A stretch of 64,000 nucleotides of DNA, taken from assembly GCF_001592945.1 (NCBI RefSeq), contig NZ_LRPB01000023.1, positions 62,001 through 126,000 on the forward strand. The letters run 5' to 3'. Shown here piece after piece: positions 9,201 to 18,830 of the stretch. Position 1 is the stretch's first letter. The number at the start of each line of letters is the position of its first letter. The notes under the pieces were generated by a model. That model was given only the letters and a program-made list of their open reading frames with translations. It did no database searches and was not told the origin of the DNA. The DNA comes from Roseivirga seohaensis. GTDB lineage: Bacteria > Bacteroidota > Bacteroidia > Cytophagales > Cyclobacteriaceae. The translations under genes and the position numbers were made by a program.

Positions 9201-10865
9201 TTGAAAACTTATATTATTGTTCCTATATTATTTCTTGCTTTTTGTACTCAACTCAAAGCCCAGTCATCTTTGCCATTAAGTTTTGATGCAATCAATGAAT
9301 ATCACAGAAGAAATCAGCTACTTGGTCAGTTTGATAGTACCGTATCATTTTTAAAACTGCCATTATACTCTGAAAGTTTTTCAAAACCCTTGTTCGGTTT
9401 AAATGAAGAAACGAGACCTACTGGTTTTCAAAAAAACAAGTGGATGGATGTACAATTACTTCCTGTTTTATCTAAATCTGTCTATAACCAGAAACAACCC
9501 TATGGATGGAATAATGGAAGTATCCTTCCAGCAAGTGGCTATCAGCAAATGATTAGTGCTGGTTTTTCGGCCAAAGTAGGCCCATTAAAAATTCAACTTT
9601 ATCCTGAATATCTATATGCCCAGAATAAGGAGTACGATGGTTTTCCATTAGAAGCCTACGACCTTATTTGGTATAATTATTACAGAAGTCAACTTAATTA
9701 TATTGACACTCCAGAGAGGTTTGGTGAAAAAAGCATCAACGAGGTTTTGTGGGGGCAAAGCTCTATAAAATTAGAATTTGGACCTGTTGCTTTTGGCTTA
9801 TCTAATGAAAACATTCAGTGGGGGCCTGGTAAAAGAAATTCATTGGTGATGTCTAACAATGCCCGCGGGTTCAAACACCTCACATTTAATTCAAGCAGGC
9901 CAGTTAAAACTCCAATCGGATCATTTGAGTGGCAACTGATAGGCGCAAAACTTGAAAATTCTGGATACACTCCTCCAAGACCCTTTTTTACATATAATGG
10001 TAGATTCATCAGAAACCCTAAAAATCCTGATTGGAGGTATATGTCAGGTCTAATGCTTGGTTATCAGCCAAAGTGGATTCCAGGTTTATCACTGGGGCTC
10101 ACTAGAGTTGTTCAGCAGTATAGTGAAACAGCAAAACAAAATAATGACTATCTAGCTGCATTAGGGTCTGTGTTCAGAAAAAATGATAAGATTGATGACA
10201 TTGTTAGAGATCAGCTTGCCTCAATATTTTTAAGATATTTTTGGACCTCAACTAAAAGTGAGTTTTATTTTGAATTTGCACGAAACGATGCTTCATGGAA
10301 TTTTAGAGACTTTTTTTTAGAACCTGGCCATGCTGCTGGATTTATGTTCGGCTTTAATAAGTTATTCCCATATAAGAGAAAATCCGATGAATTTATCGAA
10401 GCAAACCTCGAATGGACAATTCTTCAACAAAGTGCAAATCGAATTATACGTAATGCAAGTACTTTTTATATCCATAGCAGGGTAAGGCAGGGCTACACCA
10501 ATTACGGTGAAGTAATGGGAGCTGGAATAGGCCCAAGTGGAAATTCTCAAACATTTAATGTGAATTGGGTACAGGGAATCAATAAAATAGGTCTACAATT
10601 AGAACGATATGTTCATAACAACGACTTGTATATTGATTTATTTACAATAACTCAAGACCCAAGGCGACACTGGATCGACATCAGTGCTTTTGCTAAAGCA
10701 ACTTGGCAGTTTGACGATCTTATTATCGATGGAAAACTAGGAGTTATAAAATCATTGAACTATCAATATCAAATACTGGATCAACTGAGGACACCTCAAT
10801 TTTTCATTCCAGGAAAAGATGTGATTAACGTTTCTGCTGGTTTGGATTTGATCTACATATTCTAA
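9201..10865 (+). CDS. Capsule-assembly Wzi-family outer-membrane protein (3 of 3)
   Basis: About 554 residues from the TTG at 9201, which gives a clean signal peptide (MKTYIIVPILFLAFCTQLKAQ); an alternative TTG at 9171 overlaps the lipoprotein stop. No ATG is available. The body contains WGQSSIKLEFGPVAFGLSNENIQWGPG and WRYMSGLMLGYQPKW, with tryptophan- and glycine-rich beta strands, matching the longer Wzi-family proteins that Bacteroidota carry in capsule loci. It ends in a TAATG overlap with the Wzx gene, so expression is coupled. Role inferred: outer-membrane assembly or anchoring of the polymer. Confidence 0.75.
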   Translation: MKTYIIVPILFLAFCTQLKAQSSLPLSFDAINEYHRRNQLLGQFDSTVSFLKLPLYSESFSKPLFGLNEETRPTGFQKNKWMDVQLLPVLSKSVYNQKQPYGWNNGSILPASGYQQMISAGFSAKVGPLKIQLYPEYLYAQNKEYDGFPLEAYDLIWYNYYRSQLNYIDTPERFGEKSINEVLWGQSSIKLEFGPVAFGLSNENIQWGPGKRNSLVMSNNARGFKHLTFNSSRPVKTPIGSFEWQLIGAKLENSGYTPPRPFFTYNGRFIRNPKNPDWRYMSGLMLGYQPKWIPGLSLGLTRVVQQYSETAKQNNDYLAALGSVFRKNDKIDDIVRDQLASIFLRYFWTSTKSEFYFEFARNDASWNFRDFFLEPGHAAGFMFGFNKLFPYKRKSDEFIEANLEWTILQQSANRIIRNASTFYIHSRVRQGYTNYGEVMGAGIGPSGNSQTFNVNWVQGINKIGLQLERYVHNNDLYIDLFTITQDPRRHWIDISAFAKATWQFDDLIIDGKLGVIKSLNYQYQILDQLRTPQFFIPGKDVINVSAGLDLIYIF

Positions 10866-12301
10866 TGTCAATCAAAAGGAATTACGGTTATAATCTGTTC
10901 AATTCATTTTTGAACATTGCATTCCCCATATTCACATTCCCATACGCTGCAAGAATATTATCCCCTGACGGCATAGGCCAAACTCAATTTATATTTTCTT
11001 ACGCTCAATATTTTGCCCTTTTGGCAGCTTTTGGCATACCCATTTATGGAGTTAAAGTAATAAGTGAAGCTAGGGATAATCAAGCCAAACTGAATAAGGC
11101 TACTACGGAGTTATTACTGATTTCTACCGTGAATATGATAATTGTTCTTGCTATTTATATCTCTTCAATAACGATAATTGGTCAGTTTAGAGAAAATCAA
11201 GCCGATTATTTGCTGGCTGGTTTACTCATTGTTATGAGTGTCTTTAATGTAGATTGGTTCTTTAGTGGCAGAGAGCAATTTAAAATAATAGCAATTCGGT
11301 CTGGGTTAATTAAAACGGTTGCATTTTTACTCTTATTCATAACAGTTAGAAATTCTGATGATATAACTGCATACCTCTTTTTCTTAGTATTCTTATACAT
11401 TGGAAACTACGGGCTGAACTTCTTTTTCTTATTCCGTTATGTCAAGCTGGATTTTAGAGAAATAATACCTAAAAAACACCTTCGCCCTCTTGTATTAATT
11501 CTCAGCATGACCATAGCGACAACTATTTACACTACATTAGATAGTGTTTTACTTGGGTTCTTGAGCAACACTACGGAAGTGGGATATTATACTGCAGCAG
11601 TAAAGTTATCTAAAGTCTCAATTCCTATTTTAACCAGCCTTGGCATAGTTGCTCTGCCAAAGATTACGGGCATGATTCAATCTAACAATCAGTTGGCACA
11701 ACAGTCCTTATACGAAAAATCTTTTTCCTTTATCAGTTTTTTAGCCATTCCAATGTGTCTTGGTATTTACCTATTGAGGAAAGAAACAATTCTTCTTTTT
11801 TCTGGTGAAGAATTCATACCGGCAGCACCAGATGTAGCAGCGTTAGCGTTTCTTCCGTTGTTTATTGGTTTCGGCCATTTTGCGGCATTTCAGGTTTTAC
11901 TCCCGCTTAACCAAAACAAAAGCCTCTTTATCTCTACTGCTGTGGGTATGTGTCTTTTCTTTGGTCTCTGTTTCCTTCTAGTACCTAAGAGCGGTAGTAC
12001 TGGTGCGGCAATTTCCAATACAGTAACAGAACTAATCGTTACAGTTTGTTATTTCATGTTCTTTCCAAAGTATATTTTACTAAGCCTACCTTGGAAAAAA
12101 TTGATAACCGCAGGCTTGGCGGTACTACCGTTCATTCCCATTGTTCTTTTTTTACAGAGTCAGTTAAAGCACAGCTTGACAATTATTATTTTGGCAATTT
12201 CAATGTGCTCTCTGGTATATGTGTTAATACAGTATTACATATTTAAGGAGAAGCTTATCATTGACTCACTCACCTTCTTAAGAAATGGGAAAAAAAAATA
12301 G
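10865..12301 (+). CDS. wzx: Wzx-type lipid-linked repeat-unit flippase
   Basis: A 478-residue MOP-superfamily membrane protein with about 12-14 hydrophobic helices. The N-terminus (GYNLFNSFLNIAFPIFTFPYAARILSPDGIG) is the classical polysaccharide-biosynthesis flippase signature. It moves undecaprenyl-diphosphate-linked repeat units from the cytoplasmic to the periplasmic face of the inner membrane. The ATG overlaps the stop of the preceding Wzi-like gene by one base. This is the flippase of the first locus; the second is at 43458-44723. Confidence 0.9.
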   Translation: MSIKRNYGYNLFNSFLNIAFPIFTFPYAARILSPDGIGQTQFIFSYAQYFALLAAFGIPIYGVKVISEARDNQAKLNKATTELLLISTVNMIIVLAIYISSITIIGQFRENQADYLLAGLLIVMSVFNVDWFFSGREQFKIIAIRSGLIKTVAFLLLFITVRNSDDITAYLFFLVFLYIGNYGLNFFFLFRYVKLDFREIIPKKHLRPLVLILSMTIATTIYTTLDSVLLGFLSNTTEVGYYTAAVKLSKVSIPILTSLGIVALPKITGMIQSNNQLAQQSLYEKSFSFISFLAIPMCLGIYLLRKETILLFSGEEFIPAAPDVAALAFLPLFIGFGHFAAFQVLLPLNQNKSLFISTAVGMCLFFGLCFLLVPKSGSTGAAISNTVTELIVTVCYFMFFPKYILLSLPWKKLITAGLAVLPFIPIVLFLQSQLKHSLTIIILAISMCSLVYVLIQYYIFKEKLIIDSLTFLRNGKKK

Positions 12302-13199
12302 TGATATACGCGTAATCATGATTACCTATAACGGTTCAGAATTTATTCAGAACCAGCTCAATAGTATTGCTAATCAAAAAAATATTGAGTCAATTGAAAT
12401 TTATGATGATTGTTCAGAACAACACTTTCAACAAGAGTTGAAAATTCTATCTGAAAGTGTTCATGCACCAATCAATCTACACTTTAATGAAAAAAACATT
12501 GGAGTTGTTTCTAATGTAAAAAACGCGTTGAATGAAAACTTAGATGCGGACTTAATTGCCCTTAGTGATCAGGATGATATTTGGCACCCAGAAAAAATTC
12601 AAAGCTTTAAATCAGAATTGACGTCATTAACTAGTTCCGCTGAAATCCCTATTTTAGTTTACAGCGACATGAGGGTTATTGATAAAGAAAACAATGTTAT
12701 TAACCCTTCTTTCTGGTCGCAGTTCGGGTATGAAAAGTTTGAGCACACGCTTCATTCTTTGCTCTTTGGTAATTTCGTGACAGGTGCCGCTTCAGCGTTT
12801 AATCCTGCTCTAGCTAAATACTTAGCGAGCATGCCTCCAAATATCAAAAGTTACCATGACCACTGGTTAGCCATAGCTGCCTTTACTTTTGGTAAAACAA
12901 AGAGAATAGACAAATCCTATAATGATTACAGGATTCATGGAAACAATCAGGCATTCTATTCGACAAGGAAACGTAGCCTTATCGACAGACGGTTACAAAA
13001 CGTTAAAGACATTTTTAATCCTGAGCTTCATATGAAAAATCAATTTGAAATTGCGGAGGCCTTTTATGATATTCATAAGGACTTAATGGAGTCAGACAAA
13101 AAAGATATCTTTGATCAATTTTTAAGGAGTCGAAGCTTAAATTACTTCAAGCAAAAGCTATATAGAAGACGGCTGTTTGAAGAACTCCGTATTAAGTAA
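12285..13199 (+). CDS. Family 2 glycosyltransferase (rhamnosyltransferase-like)
   Basis: A 304-residue GT-A enzyme: IRVIMITYNGSEFIQNQLNSI at the N-terminus, the DDCS nucleotide-binding strand, and the SDQDDIW motif (DXD equivalent) near residue 95, then the HDHWLAIAAF acceptor-side segment. The pattern resembles the alpha-1,3-rhamnosyltransferase-like subgroup of GT2, but substrate cannot be read from sequence. It overlaps wzx by 17 bases. It adds a sugar to the lipid-linked unit on the cytoplasmic face. Confidence 0.85.
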   Translation: MGKKNSDIRVIMITYNGSEFIQNQLNSIANQKNIESIEIYDDCSEQHFQQELKILSESVHAPINLHFNEKNIGVVSNVKNALNENLDADLIALSDQDDIWHPEKIQSFKSELTSLTSSAEIPILVYSDMRVIDKENNVINPSFWSQFGYEKFEHTLHSLLFGNFVTGAASAFNPALAKYLASMPPNIKSYHDHWLAIAAFTFGKTKRIDKSYNDYRIHGNNQAFYSTRKRSLIDRRLQNVKDIFNPELHMKNQFEIAEAFYDIHKDLMESDKKDIFDQFLRSRSLNYFKQKLYRRRLFEELRIK

Positions 13200-13206
13200 G
13201 AAATAT

Positions 13207-13872
13207 ATGGCTAGTCTAATCTCTGCTCTTTCGAAAATCAACTTTAAAACGTTACTAGTAAACTTCAAGTATCTTCCATTCAGAGATGCAATCAAATTGC
13301 CCATATTTATTAGCCGGAAAGTTTATTTGATGGATTTAAAAGGATCCATTACGATTAAGGGTGAAATTGCGTCTGGTATGATAAGGATTGGTTATGGTGA
13401 GATTGGTATATTTGACAGAAAAAATTCAAGAAGTATATTAGAACTAAAGGGTAAACTAGTTTTTGAAAATAGCGCTAAATTCGGTCAGGCATGTAAAATT
13501 AGTGTGGGTGAAAGGGCTACACTAACTATTGGCGACAACCTTCTAGTAACTGCCGAGTCTTCCATAGCATGTCATAAAAAAATAACCATTGGCCACGACT
13601 GTTTAATCTCTTGGGAAGTACAAATTATGGATACAGACTTCCATAAAATCAAAGATAAAACAGGGCTTATCACCAACCCCGACAAAGAAATAAAAATTGG
13701 AAATAGGGTATGGATAGGTTCACGCTGCACGATACTCAAAGGAAGCGAAATCCCTGAAGGCTGCGTAATCGCAACCAATTCATTAACTAACAAAAAGTTT
13801 AAGGTCTCTAGTAGTATAATTGGAGGTAATCCAGCAAAGGAAATAGCTTCAGATATTGAATGGGAAGCCTGA
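13207..13872 (+). CDS. Left-handed beta-helix acyltransferase
   Basis: About 221 residues from the ATG at 13207; the longer frame from a TTG at 13177 would overlap the GT2 gene and has no better signal. Hexapeptide repeats run from about residue 85 to 205, including the SIACHKKITIGHDCLISW, VWIGSRCTILKGSEIP and IGGNPAKEI stretches of the LbH acetyltransferase family (NeuD/WcaF-like). Likely transfers an acetyl group from acetyl-CoA to a hydroxyl or amino group of a sugar residue. The N-terminal 60 residues are atypical and positively charged, perhaps associating with the membrane. Confidence 0.78.
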   Translation: MASLISALSKINFKTLLVNFKYLPFRDAIKLPIFISRKVYLMDLKGSITIKGEIASGMIRIGYGEIGIFDRKNSRSILELKGKLVFENSAKFGQACKISVGERATLTIGDNLLVTAESSIACHKKITIGHDCLISWEVQIMDTDFHKIKDKTGLITNPDKEIKIGNRVWIGSRCTILKGSEIPEGCVIATNSLTNKKFKVSSSIIGGNPAKEIASDIEWEA

Positions 13873-13898
13873 TATTTGAAATATCAATTAAATAAATC

Positions 13899-14681
13899 AT
13901 GACTGAAATTAATAAAGACAACGGTCTACCTTTTATTTCTTCATTTCAAGTTAATACCGATTTGGTTTGGCAAATGTCACGATCCGAGAAGTATGCGTTA
14001 ATTGGATTACTTGAACACTTAAAACCCAATTGTTCTGTAGAAATAGGTACTTTTCAAGGTGGTAGTTTACAAGTAATTAGTGAATTCTCTGAGAAAGTTT
14101 ACTCTATAGACATTAGTCCAGAACCCAAGAGAACGCTTCAGCCTTTGTTTGATAATGTAGAATTCATTGTTGATCAGTCTGTAAATGTACTTCATGATCT
14201 ATTTAAAAAGATTGAGGAAGCGGGTGAAAAACTAAACTTCGTTTTGGTGGATGGAGATCACTCAAGAAAAGGAGTGCACGATGATTTAAAGATGATTCTC
14301 GATTACCCTCATAAGAATGACTTAGTCATACTTATGCATGACAGTTATAACCCACAGTGCCGTAAGGGAATGAAGGACATTGACTATTCTAGTTATGACA
14401 ACATTGAATATGTAGAATTGGATTATATAACAGGCTCATTTTGGCACAATGGGAATAATAGAGAAATGTGGGGTGGGTTAGCTTTAATAAAAGTAGGTGG
14501 AAATCAGAATACCCCAGCTGGGGTAAACGAATCAGCACGTAATTCTTTTAAAGTGGCACAACTACATTCTATTCACATCATAAAAGATAAGCTTAGATTT
14601 TTATCGCCTATTAAAAAACGTATTTACAAACAATTGAAAATGAGGCACAAGGCGGACAAATACTTTGATTTCGAAAAGTAG
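13899..14681 (+). CDS. Class I SAM-dependent methyltransferase-like protein (CmcI/MT24 type)
   Basis: A 260-residue protein with the SAM-binding loop VEIGTFQGGSLQVI (about residues 48-61), the acidic strand VYSIDIS, and FVLVDGDHSRKGVHDDL, where the aspartates and histidine resemble the metal-dependent methyltransferases and cephalosporin-hydroxylase-like proteins (Methyltransf_24/CmcI). It probably O-methylates a sugar of the repeat unit. It ends the plus-strand operon and converges on the GT4 gene with a 3-base gap, leaving no room for a terminator. Confidence 0.7.
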   Translation: MTEINKDNGLPFISSFQVNTDLVWQMSRSEKYALIGLLEHLKPNCSVEIGTFQGGSLQVISEFSEKVYSIDISPEPKRTLQPLFDNVEFIVDQSVNVLHDLFKKIEEAGEKLNFVLVDGDHSRKGVHDDLKMILDYPHKNDLVILMHDSYNPQCRKGMKDIDYSSYDNIEYVELDYITGSFWHNGNNREMWGGLALIKVGGNQNTPAGVNESARNSFKVAQLHSIHIIKDKLRFLSPIKKRIYKQLKMRHKADKYFDFEK

Positions 14682-14684
14682 AAT

Positions 14685-15800
14685 TTAGCCAGCCTTCTTA
14701 GTTAAATCTTCAAATACTCTTATGTAATGATCCGTGATTGAATCCCAGTTATACTTTTCTGTGATCCCTTCTCTAGAAGTAGACTTCATTTTTTGAACCC
14801 GTTCAAATTCAGCATCTATTTTATCAACCAATTGTTGAACACTAATCTCATTCTTTTCAAAGTACTGACCATACTTTTCATTCTGAAGTACTTCTCTATT
14901 GAAAGGGGTATTTAATGCTATTATGGCTGAACCAAAGCTCAGGGCCTCTAGCATTGTTGGATTTGTTCCACCAAACTCATGACCATGCATGTAAACATAT
15001 GCATTATGAAAAAGCTCAGCAACGGCATCACGATTCCTAACCAAACCAGTAAAAATAAGTCGGTCGTCAATTTGACTAAGGGCTTTCAACTTTGATGAGT
15101 ATTCATCTTGATAGGGCACGTCTCCTACTATAACAAGCTTTCTTTTTGAATTACTCTTTCGAAATCCCTCAATCATTACTCCCCAGTTATTATCTGGAAT
15201 AAACCTCCCAACAATTAAATAATAACCACCAGGTTCGAGTCCCCACTCTTCAATTAATTCTGGCGATTTAGAATATTTTATATTTCCTCCGTAGGCTATT
15301 ACTTCAGAATCACGGTTAAACAACTCAAGATATATCCTACGCATTTCATCGGCATCGTTAATGATCACATCATACCACTTTGTTGCTTGCTTTGAAGCCC
15401 ATTTAAAATAGCTTGCACCCAAACCCTTCCATTTAGGCCTAAGCCATTCCAAACCATCCACATTTATAGCAGTGGGCTTTCTAAACAGACGGCTGATTAA
15501 GCCAAATGGACCATTGGCGGAGTTCACAACAAAAACCACATCTGTTTTACTCAAACAGGCGTGGGTCATAGAGAAAAAAGAATGAATTAACTGGCTCAGC
15601 GACTTAGTTTCTATTGTTGGTACATAAACCAACTTTACTCCATTCACTTCCTTTGGCCTATCTTTAAAAAGGTTACGATGACAATAAACAGTTACTTCTA
15701 CATTTTTTTTTACCAGTCTTTCGACAAGCTCTTTAATAAATGTTTCGTACCCACTGTATACATATGGATAACCTCTGGTGCCTATAATTGATACTCTCAA
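14685..15800 (-). CDS. Family 4 glycosyltransferase with DUF1972 N-terminus
   Basis: A 371-residue GT-B enzyme. The start MRVSIIGTRGYPYVYSGYETF is the DUF1972 signature found in rhamnosyl- and galactosyltransferases of polysaccharide loci; the C-terminal half has the nucleotide-sugar-binding HEFGGTNPTMLEA segment (E-x7-E). The start codon is TTG at 15798-15800, overlapping the stop of the upstream gene as TTGA, which suggests translational coupling. Donor and acceptor are unknown. Confidence 0.85.
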   Translation of the reverse strand: MRVSIIGTRGYPYVYSGYETFIKELVERLVKKNVEVTVYCHRNLFKDRPKEVNGVKLVYVPTIETKSLSQLIHSFFSMTHACLSKTDVVFVVNSANGPFGLISRLFRKPTAINVDGLEWLRPKWKGLGASYFKWASKQATKWYDVIINDADEMRRIYLELFNRDSEVIAYGGNIKYSKSPELIEEWGLEPGGYYLIVGRFIPDNNWGVMIEGFRKSNSKRKLVIVGDVPYQDEYSSKLKALSQIDDRLIFTGLVRNRDAVAELFHNAYVYMHGHEFGGTNPTMLEALSFGSAIIALNTPFNREVLQNEKYGQYFEKNEISVQQLVDKIDAEFERVQKMKSTSREGITEKYNWDSITDHYIRVFEDLTKKAG

Positions 15801-16951
15801 TTTAAATACTGTTTAAATAACTGCTGAATATTATGAGTGTATGATTGAACAGAGAAATCCTTATTAACTCGATCAAAAGCTCCCTTACTCATTTCCTCTC
15901 TTAGATCAGGGGATTTAATATATTCTCTTAGATATATCAAAAACTCATCAGGATCATTAGGAGCAGATACTATAAACCCCGACCTCTTGTGCTCTATCAT
16001 CTCCGTACTTCCACCATGGCCATTAACAATTATTGCTTTTTTAGTCGCCATAGCCTCCAATACAGTTGTTGGCAAGGGATCTGGTTGTGTACTTGGCAAG
16101 ATAAATACATCGAATGAAGCAAGATAATCTTTAACGTTATCTGAAAATTCATGTATAAAGAATCTATCATCTGGTAAGGATGCAGCTTCCTTTCTAAATG
16201 AATCCATTAAGTTCTCCATACCTTGGAATGGACTTCCCAAAGCAATAAAATAAACATTATCGAATTCCAGAAATGCCTTTTTTGCTATATTCAAAAACAA
16301 ATCTTGGCCTTTCCAATGACTTACTCTGGCTATCATACCAACTAGAATATCATTCTCATTTAGCCCTAATCCCTCTCTTAGCTGTCTTCCATCTCCGCCA
16401 AGATATCCATCAATTTCTAAACCATTATTAATTACTAAAGCCTTCTTTATTATTGATGGTTGATCAAGAAAAATATGATCCAATGTGCTCCTACTGACAG
16501 CCACAATCTTATCACTCATATTTGCTAGGCAATAATGAATCAACTTTCTTAAAAAAACTGGGCTAGTAAGGATTTCTCTAACATGCCAAATATGAGAAAC
16601 TCCTAACAACTTAGACACCACTCCACCAATCAATATAGTGCTAGTGTTACTATGGATTAACCGAATTTTGTTTCTCCGTACAATGCCTAATACTCTAAAA
16701 AAAGCATAACTAAAGGACCAAATAAAAGCAAAGACACCAATCAGATTAAAATACTTTCTTCTTAACACCCCGAGGCTAAAAACATAAACTATAACACCCT
16801 TTTTACGAAGTAATCCGACCAAAGGCCCCTGATACGGAAGGCAAACAAATACACTATGTCCTAATTCTAAAACAGCGTCAATCGTTCTTATCAAACTGCG
16901 ATCAGAACCATACAAATCGCTACTTGAGTGCAAAAATAAAACTGTGGCCAT
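15797..16951 (-). CDS. Family 4 glycosyltransferase
   Basis: A 384-residue GT-B protein: N-terminal FLHSSSDLYGSDRSLIRTI (GT4 acceptor domain with the SDLYGSDRS loop), middle VGMIARVSHWKGQDLFLNI and C-terminal PSTQPDPLPTTVLEAMATKKA, holding the E-x7-E-like donor-binding motif. Sits between an acetyltransferase (3 bases away) and the DUF1972 GT (4-base overlap) in the minus-strand operon. Sugar specificity cannot be inferred. Confidence 0.87.
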   Translation of the reverse strand: MATVLFLHSSSDLYGSDRSLIRTIDAVLELGHSVFVCLPYQGPLVGLLRKKGVIVYVFSLGVLRRKYFNLIGVFAFIWSFSYAFFRVLGIVRRNKIRLIHSNTSTILIGGVVSKLLGVSHIWHVREILTSPVFLRKLIHYCLANMSDKIVAVSRSTLDHIFLDQPSIIKKALVINNGLEIDGYLGGDGRQLREGLGLNENDILVGMIARVSHWKGQDLFLNIAKKAFLEFDNVYFIALGSPFQGMENLMDSFRKEAASLPDDRFFIHEFSDNVKDYLASFDVFILPSTQPDPLPTTVLEAMATKKAIIVNGHGGSTEMIEHKRSGFIVSAPNDPDEFLIYLREYIKSPDLREEMSKGAFDRVNKDFSVQSYTHNIQQLFKQYLN

Positions 16952-16954
16952 GAA

Positions 16955-17647
16955 TTATTTTCTTTGTTTAATTAATCTAGCAGGATTACCAGCTACGATT
17001 GAAAATGGTAAAACGTCATTGGTTACTACACTCCCCGCAGCAACTATAGATCCTTGACCAATAGTTACTCCGGCAAGAATAATACTATTAGCAGCAATCC
17101 AACAATCATCCTCAATTCTTACAAAATGCCTAGTCACACCTTGCTTTTTCATAGGCTGTTGTGTTGATGAAAAATTATGATTTTCAGCATATATGCTGAC
17201 CCGAGGAGATATCATAACATTCTTGCCTATTTCTATAAATCCAGAGCATCCAATATAAGAGTATGGGCCAATATTAGAATCATCTCCAATAACAAGTCCC
17301 TCGCCCGGCTCACCACCATATTCATTTGTTGCTCTAATTAATGCGAACTTTCCGATCGTCACATTATTACCAAACTTTAGGCCTCGTAAAGACTTACCGT
17401 TTACTTCACAACCATCCTCAGCAACAAAATTTCGTCCAGCGGATATGTATGATCTATTTATTATTCTTGTATGTCTACCAATAAAAGAAAGGCCTCTCCT
17501 CTCTCGGAAAAAAAGAGAAACCACCCTACCTCTGAGACACCTAACAAACAGACGAACTAGGGACCAAATGGTATCATTAATTCCCCAATTTTCCCCATAT
17601 CTCCCAGAAGCATCCATCTTAACATATTTAAACAAATAGTTTAGCAT
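16955..17647 (-). CDS. LbH-family sugar O-acetyltransferase
   Basis: A 230-residue protein with hexapeptide repeats over the C-terminal 150 residues and the ending DDCWIAANSIILAGVTIGQG, VVTNDVLPFSIVAGNPARL typical of maltose/galactoside acetyltransferase-like enzymes; the likely catalytic histidine lies in YAENHNFS. It acetylates a sugar on the repeat unit or a lipid-linked intermediate. Spacing of 3 bases to the next GT4 gene supports an operon. ATG at 17645-17647; a second ATG ten codons in is possible. Confidence 0.82.
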   Translation of the reverse strand: MLNYLFKYVKMDASGRYGENWGINDTIWSLVRLFVRCLRGRVVSLFFRERRGLSFIGRHTRIINRSYISAGRNFVAEDGCEVNGKSLRGLKFGNNVTIGKFALIRATNEYGGEPGEGLVIGDDSNIGPYSYIGCSGFIEIGKNVMISPRVSIYAENHNFSSTQQPMKKQGVTRHFVRIEDDCWIAANSIILAGVTIGQGSIVAAGSVVTNDVLPFSIVAGNPARLIKQRK

Positions 17648-17675
17648 TGATTCAAAGTGTCAAAATTGGGTAATA

Positions 17676-18821
17676 TTACTTTTTTAGTTCTAAAGAAATT
17701 TCTTCAATTGCATCCTCCAAGTCTTTGAAGAAATTGTCTCGCGTGAATTTTTTTAGCCTCATCCTACCATTATGGATTAGCAAGTTTCTCAAAGAAACAT
17801 CCTGACAAAGTCTTTCCATCTTTAATTTTAGATCTAATCTATCCGATGAGTTAAACACTAATACTGCATCTCCACCTATCTCTTTCAAAGCACCCTTATC
17901 AGAAACAAGCACAGGTAGGTCTGCAGAAAATGACTCGACAATCGGAATACCAAAACCCTCATCAACTGAAGGAAACACATAAATCAATGCATTCCGATAT
18001 AGCGATGCAAGGGTACTATCATTTACAAACCCAGTGATAAAAACGCTTTCATATATACCAAATTCCAATATCAATCGCCTTATTTCTAAAATTACGTTTT
18101 GATTTAAGCTTTCAGCAGTTGCTCCAGCAAGCACTAATTTGATATTTTCGAATTTACTATCTGATTTAACAAGATCATTAAAAGAAGCTATAAGCAAAGG
18201 AAGGTTTTTTCGCGGATCAAAGGTGCCAACATGTAGAATGTATTCTTTGCGATTCAACTGCATTTCTAATAGTTCAACCTTATGCTCATTTTTCGGTAAA
18301 AGTTTAGGGCTCTGATATACTACTTTCAAGATGGTTTTAATCGGTAAGAAATTGCCTAAATCATTCTTTGTGTATTCTGAAGTGGTAATTGCTCCAGCCT
18401 TTCCTCTCAGTCCCAGTTTAATCATTTGAACAAAATACCTTCTCCATAATGGATTGTAATTATTAGGAAATTTCCAGAAAAAGGCATCGTGTAGAACTAT
18501 AACTTTTTTTGTTCGGAAACAGAAGAAGGGAGCAACGTAATCTGGTACTAGTAAAAGGTCCACCTTATAGTAGAGACAAAGTACGGGCAACACAAATTGC
18601 TTTCTTAAAAAATATTCTAAATGATGGAGAACACTTTTTATCCTATCTGGTTTTTCATTTAAGTAGATAGACCTTGAGACCTTATTTTTAGATGGTGTTA
18701 TTATATATTTGAATTTTTTCTCACCCTGTGATTCAATTTCACCTAAAATCTGATTTATATAAGTCCCTATTCCGCCAACAGCCGTATTTAGATACCCTAC
18801 GTCAACTAATACTCGTTTCAT
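17676..18821 (-). CDS. Family 4 glycosyltransferase (mannosyltransferase-like)
   Basis: A 381-residue GT-B protein: MKRVLVDVGYLNTAVGGIGTY at the N-terminus with the GGIGTY acceptor loop, LHVGTFDPRKNLPLLI at the start of the donor domain, and FPSVDEGFGIPIVES with the E-x7-E motif. This arrangement is common in WbaZ/MtfB-like mannosyl- and rhamnosyltransferases. Ten bases downstream of the AsnB-like gene. Confidence 0.87.
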   Translation of the reverse strand: MKRVLVDVGYLNTAVGGIGTYINQILGEIESQGEKKFKYIITPSKNKVSRSIYLNEKPDRIKSVLHHLEYFLRKQFVLPVLCLYYKVDLLLVPDYVAPFFCFRTKKVIVLHDAFFWKFPNNYNPLWRRYFVQMIKLGLRGKAGAITTSEYTKNDLGNFLPIKTILKVVYQSPKLLPKNEHKVELLEMQLNRKEYILHVGTFDPRKNLPLLIASFNDLVKSDSKFENIKLVLAGATAESLNQNVILEIRRLILEFGIYESVFITGFVNDSTLASLYRNALIYVFPSVDEGFGIPIVESFSADLPVLVSDKGALKEIGGDAVLVFNSSDRLDLKLKMERLCQDVSLRNLLIHNGRMRLKKFTRDNFFKDLEDAIEEISLELKK

Positions 18822-18830
18822 TAATTTATA

